Source of the DNA: Fibrobacter sp. | GTDB taxonomy: Bacteria; Fibrobacterota; Fibrobacteria; Fibrobacterales; Fibrobacteraceae | Reading direction: 5' to 3' | Assembly (NCBI GenBank): GCA_012841225.1 | Contig: DUVD01000096.1 | Span: forward strand, 1 to 7,341 | Length of the DNA stretch: 7,341 nt | In this document: in pieces, positions 6,930 through 7,341 of the stretch | Numbering within the stretch: the stretch's first letter is position 1 | Layout: every line of letters starts with the position of its first letter | The notes under the pieces: generated by a model | Seen by the model: the letters and a program-made list of their open reading frames with translations, nothing else | Told to the model about the DNA's origin: nothing | Databases searched by the model: none | Program-made: the position numbers and the translations under genes

Positions 6930-7341
6930 ATGAACAAGAATAAATTCTTTATTTTTTCAATGCTTTGCCTTACCTTTATTGCAGCTTTTTTTACGGGTTG
7001 TAAAAAGGACGCTAGTAAAGAAATTGTTCAAGAAGATAACGGTTTCCCAAGACACGAAACTCTTTATGTAGGTGGCTTTGATTGGGCTCCCCCGACTACG
7101 TTCAATCCTTTAGAAGGTGATCCTAACTTCCCAATTGACGGCAACATGAAACTGATGTATGAATCTCTGTTTGCATACAATCAGCTATCTGGTAAACTAG
7201 AACCAATGCTCGCCACTTCTTACACTCAAAATGACTCTATGATAACGGTTACTTTAGATGAGAAAGCAAAGTGGAGTGATGGTTCGCCTGTAACAGTTGA
7301 GGATGTAGCCTACTCGTTTTACTTGGACTCTATATTCCCCA
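6930..7341 (+). CDS. Extracellular solute-binding lipoprotein, family 5 (3' end cut off)
   Basis: The frame runs from ATG 6930 to the right edge without a stop (137 residues seen; the family is usually 500-600 long). Residues 1-23 are a lipoprotein signal peptide with lipobox FTGC and acylated C24; Phe at the -3 position is unusual but tolerated. After a short linker come family 5 (SBP_bac_5, DppA/OppA-like) hallmarks: an opening strand ETLYVGG with FNPL (58-61), YESLFAYNQLSGKLEPMLA (77-95) and WSDGSPVTVEDVAYSF (115-130). It would capture a substrate outside the inner membrane for an ABC importer. Family 5 members bind peptides, but a subset including Thermotoga cello- and manno-oligosaccharide binders share the W-x-P...FNPL...YN-x-L-[ST]-G style from memory, so the ligand could be a sugar. 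It is separated from the propeller gene by 106 bases with its own promoter; permease and ATPase genes may follow outside the window. Confidence 0.88.
   Translation, partial: MNKNKFFIFSMLCLTFIAAFFTGCKKDASKEIVQEDNGFPRHETLYVGGFDWAPPTTFNPLEGDPNFPIDGNMKLMYESLFAYNQLSGKLEPMLATSYTQNDSMITVTLDEKAKWSDGSPVTVEDVAYSFYLDSIFP

Noticed and set aside
6926..6931. Second TATAAT, overlapping the lipoprotein start codon
   Set aside because: Its -35 position is poor and transcription would start inside the gene; the TATAAT at 6898-6903 fits better.
1..7341. CRISPR arrays, tRNA or rRNA genes, insertion sequences, long direct repeats
   Set aside because: I read the window for these and saw no repeat-spacer pattern, cloverleaf, transposase motif or long terminal inverted repeat; coding genes fill nearly all of it.

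Overview
The window is AT-rich, has no RNA gene or mobile element that I can see, and carries six protein-coding genes, all on the + strand and tightly packed. The proteins point to a Gram-negative (diderm) bacterium: there is a secreted LysM protein, a large secreted protein with beta-propellers, a solute-binding lipoprotein, and an inner-membrane sensor kinase with a big extracytoplasmic domain. The style of the LysM domain (a WPxLWxxN...PHxIYPG type) and of the lipoprotein recalls, from memory, Fibrobacterota and Bdellovibrionota. I cannot choose between them from the sequence, so this placement is a guess.

Layout. 1-300 is the 3' end of a gene resembling the C-terminus of the TrmA/RlmD RNA (uracil-C5) methyltransferases, with a long basic tail. 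361-1524 is a secreted LysM protein whose C-terminal half appears internally duplicated. 1566-3611 is a transmembrane sensor histidine kinase. 3613-4323 is an OmpR/PhoB-type response regulator, one base downstream. 4316-6823 overlaps the regulator by 8 bases and encodes a signal-peptide-bearing protein that alternates TPR-like helices with two beta-propeller regions. A 106-base gap (6824-6929) holds a weak terminator-like hairpin with a T-run and a good sigma70-type promoter. From 6930 to the right edge runs the start of a family 5 extracellular solute-binding lipoprotein.

How the genes may work together. The kinase, regulator and propeller protein (1566-6823) are almost certainly one translationally coupled unit. 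The kinase has about 390 residues outside the membrane, and the third gene encodes an exported, TPR and propeller-rich protein. The best functional hypothesis is a three-part signalling unit in which the exported protein serves the kinase as sensor, scaffold or envelope monitor, or is the regulator's nearest target. That link is inferred from gene order only. The lipoprotein gene has its own promoter and probably starts a separate transport operon that continues beyond the window.

Most worth a second look: the signalling triad, the Cys-to-Ser change at the expected catalytic position of the methyltransferase-like gene, the unassigned sensor domain of the kinase, and the duplicated C-terminal unit of the LysM protein.
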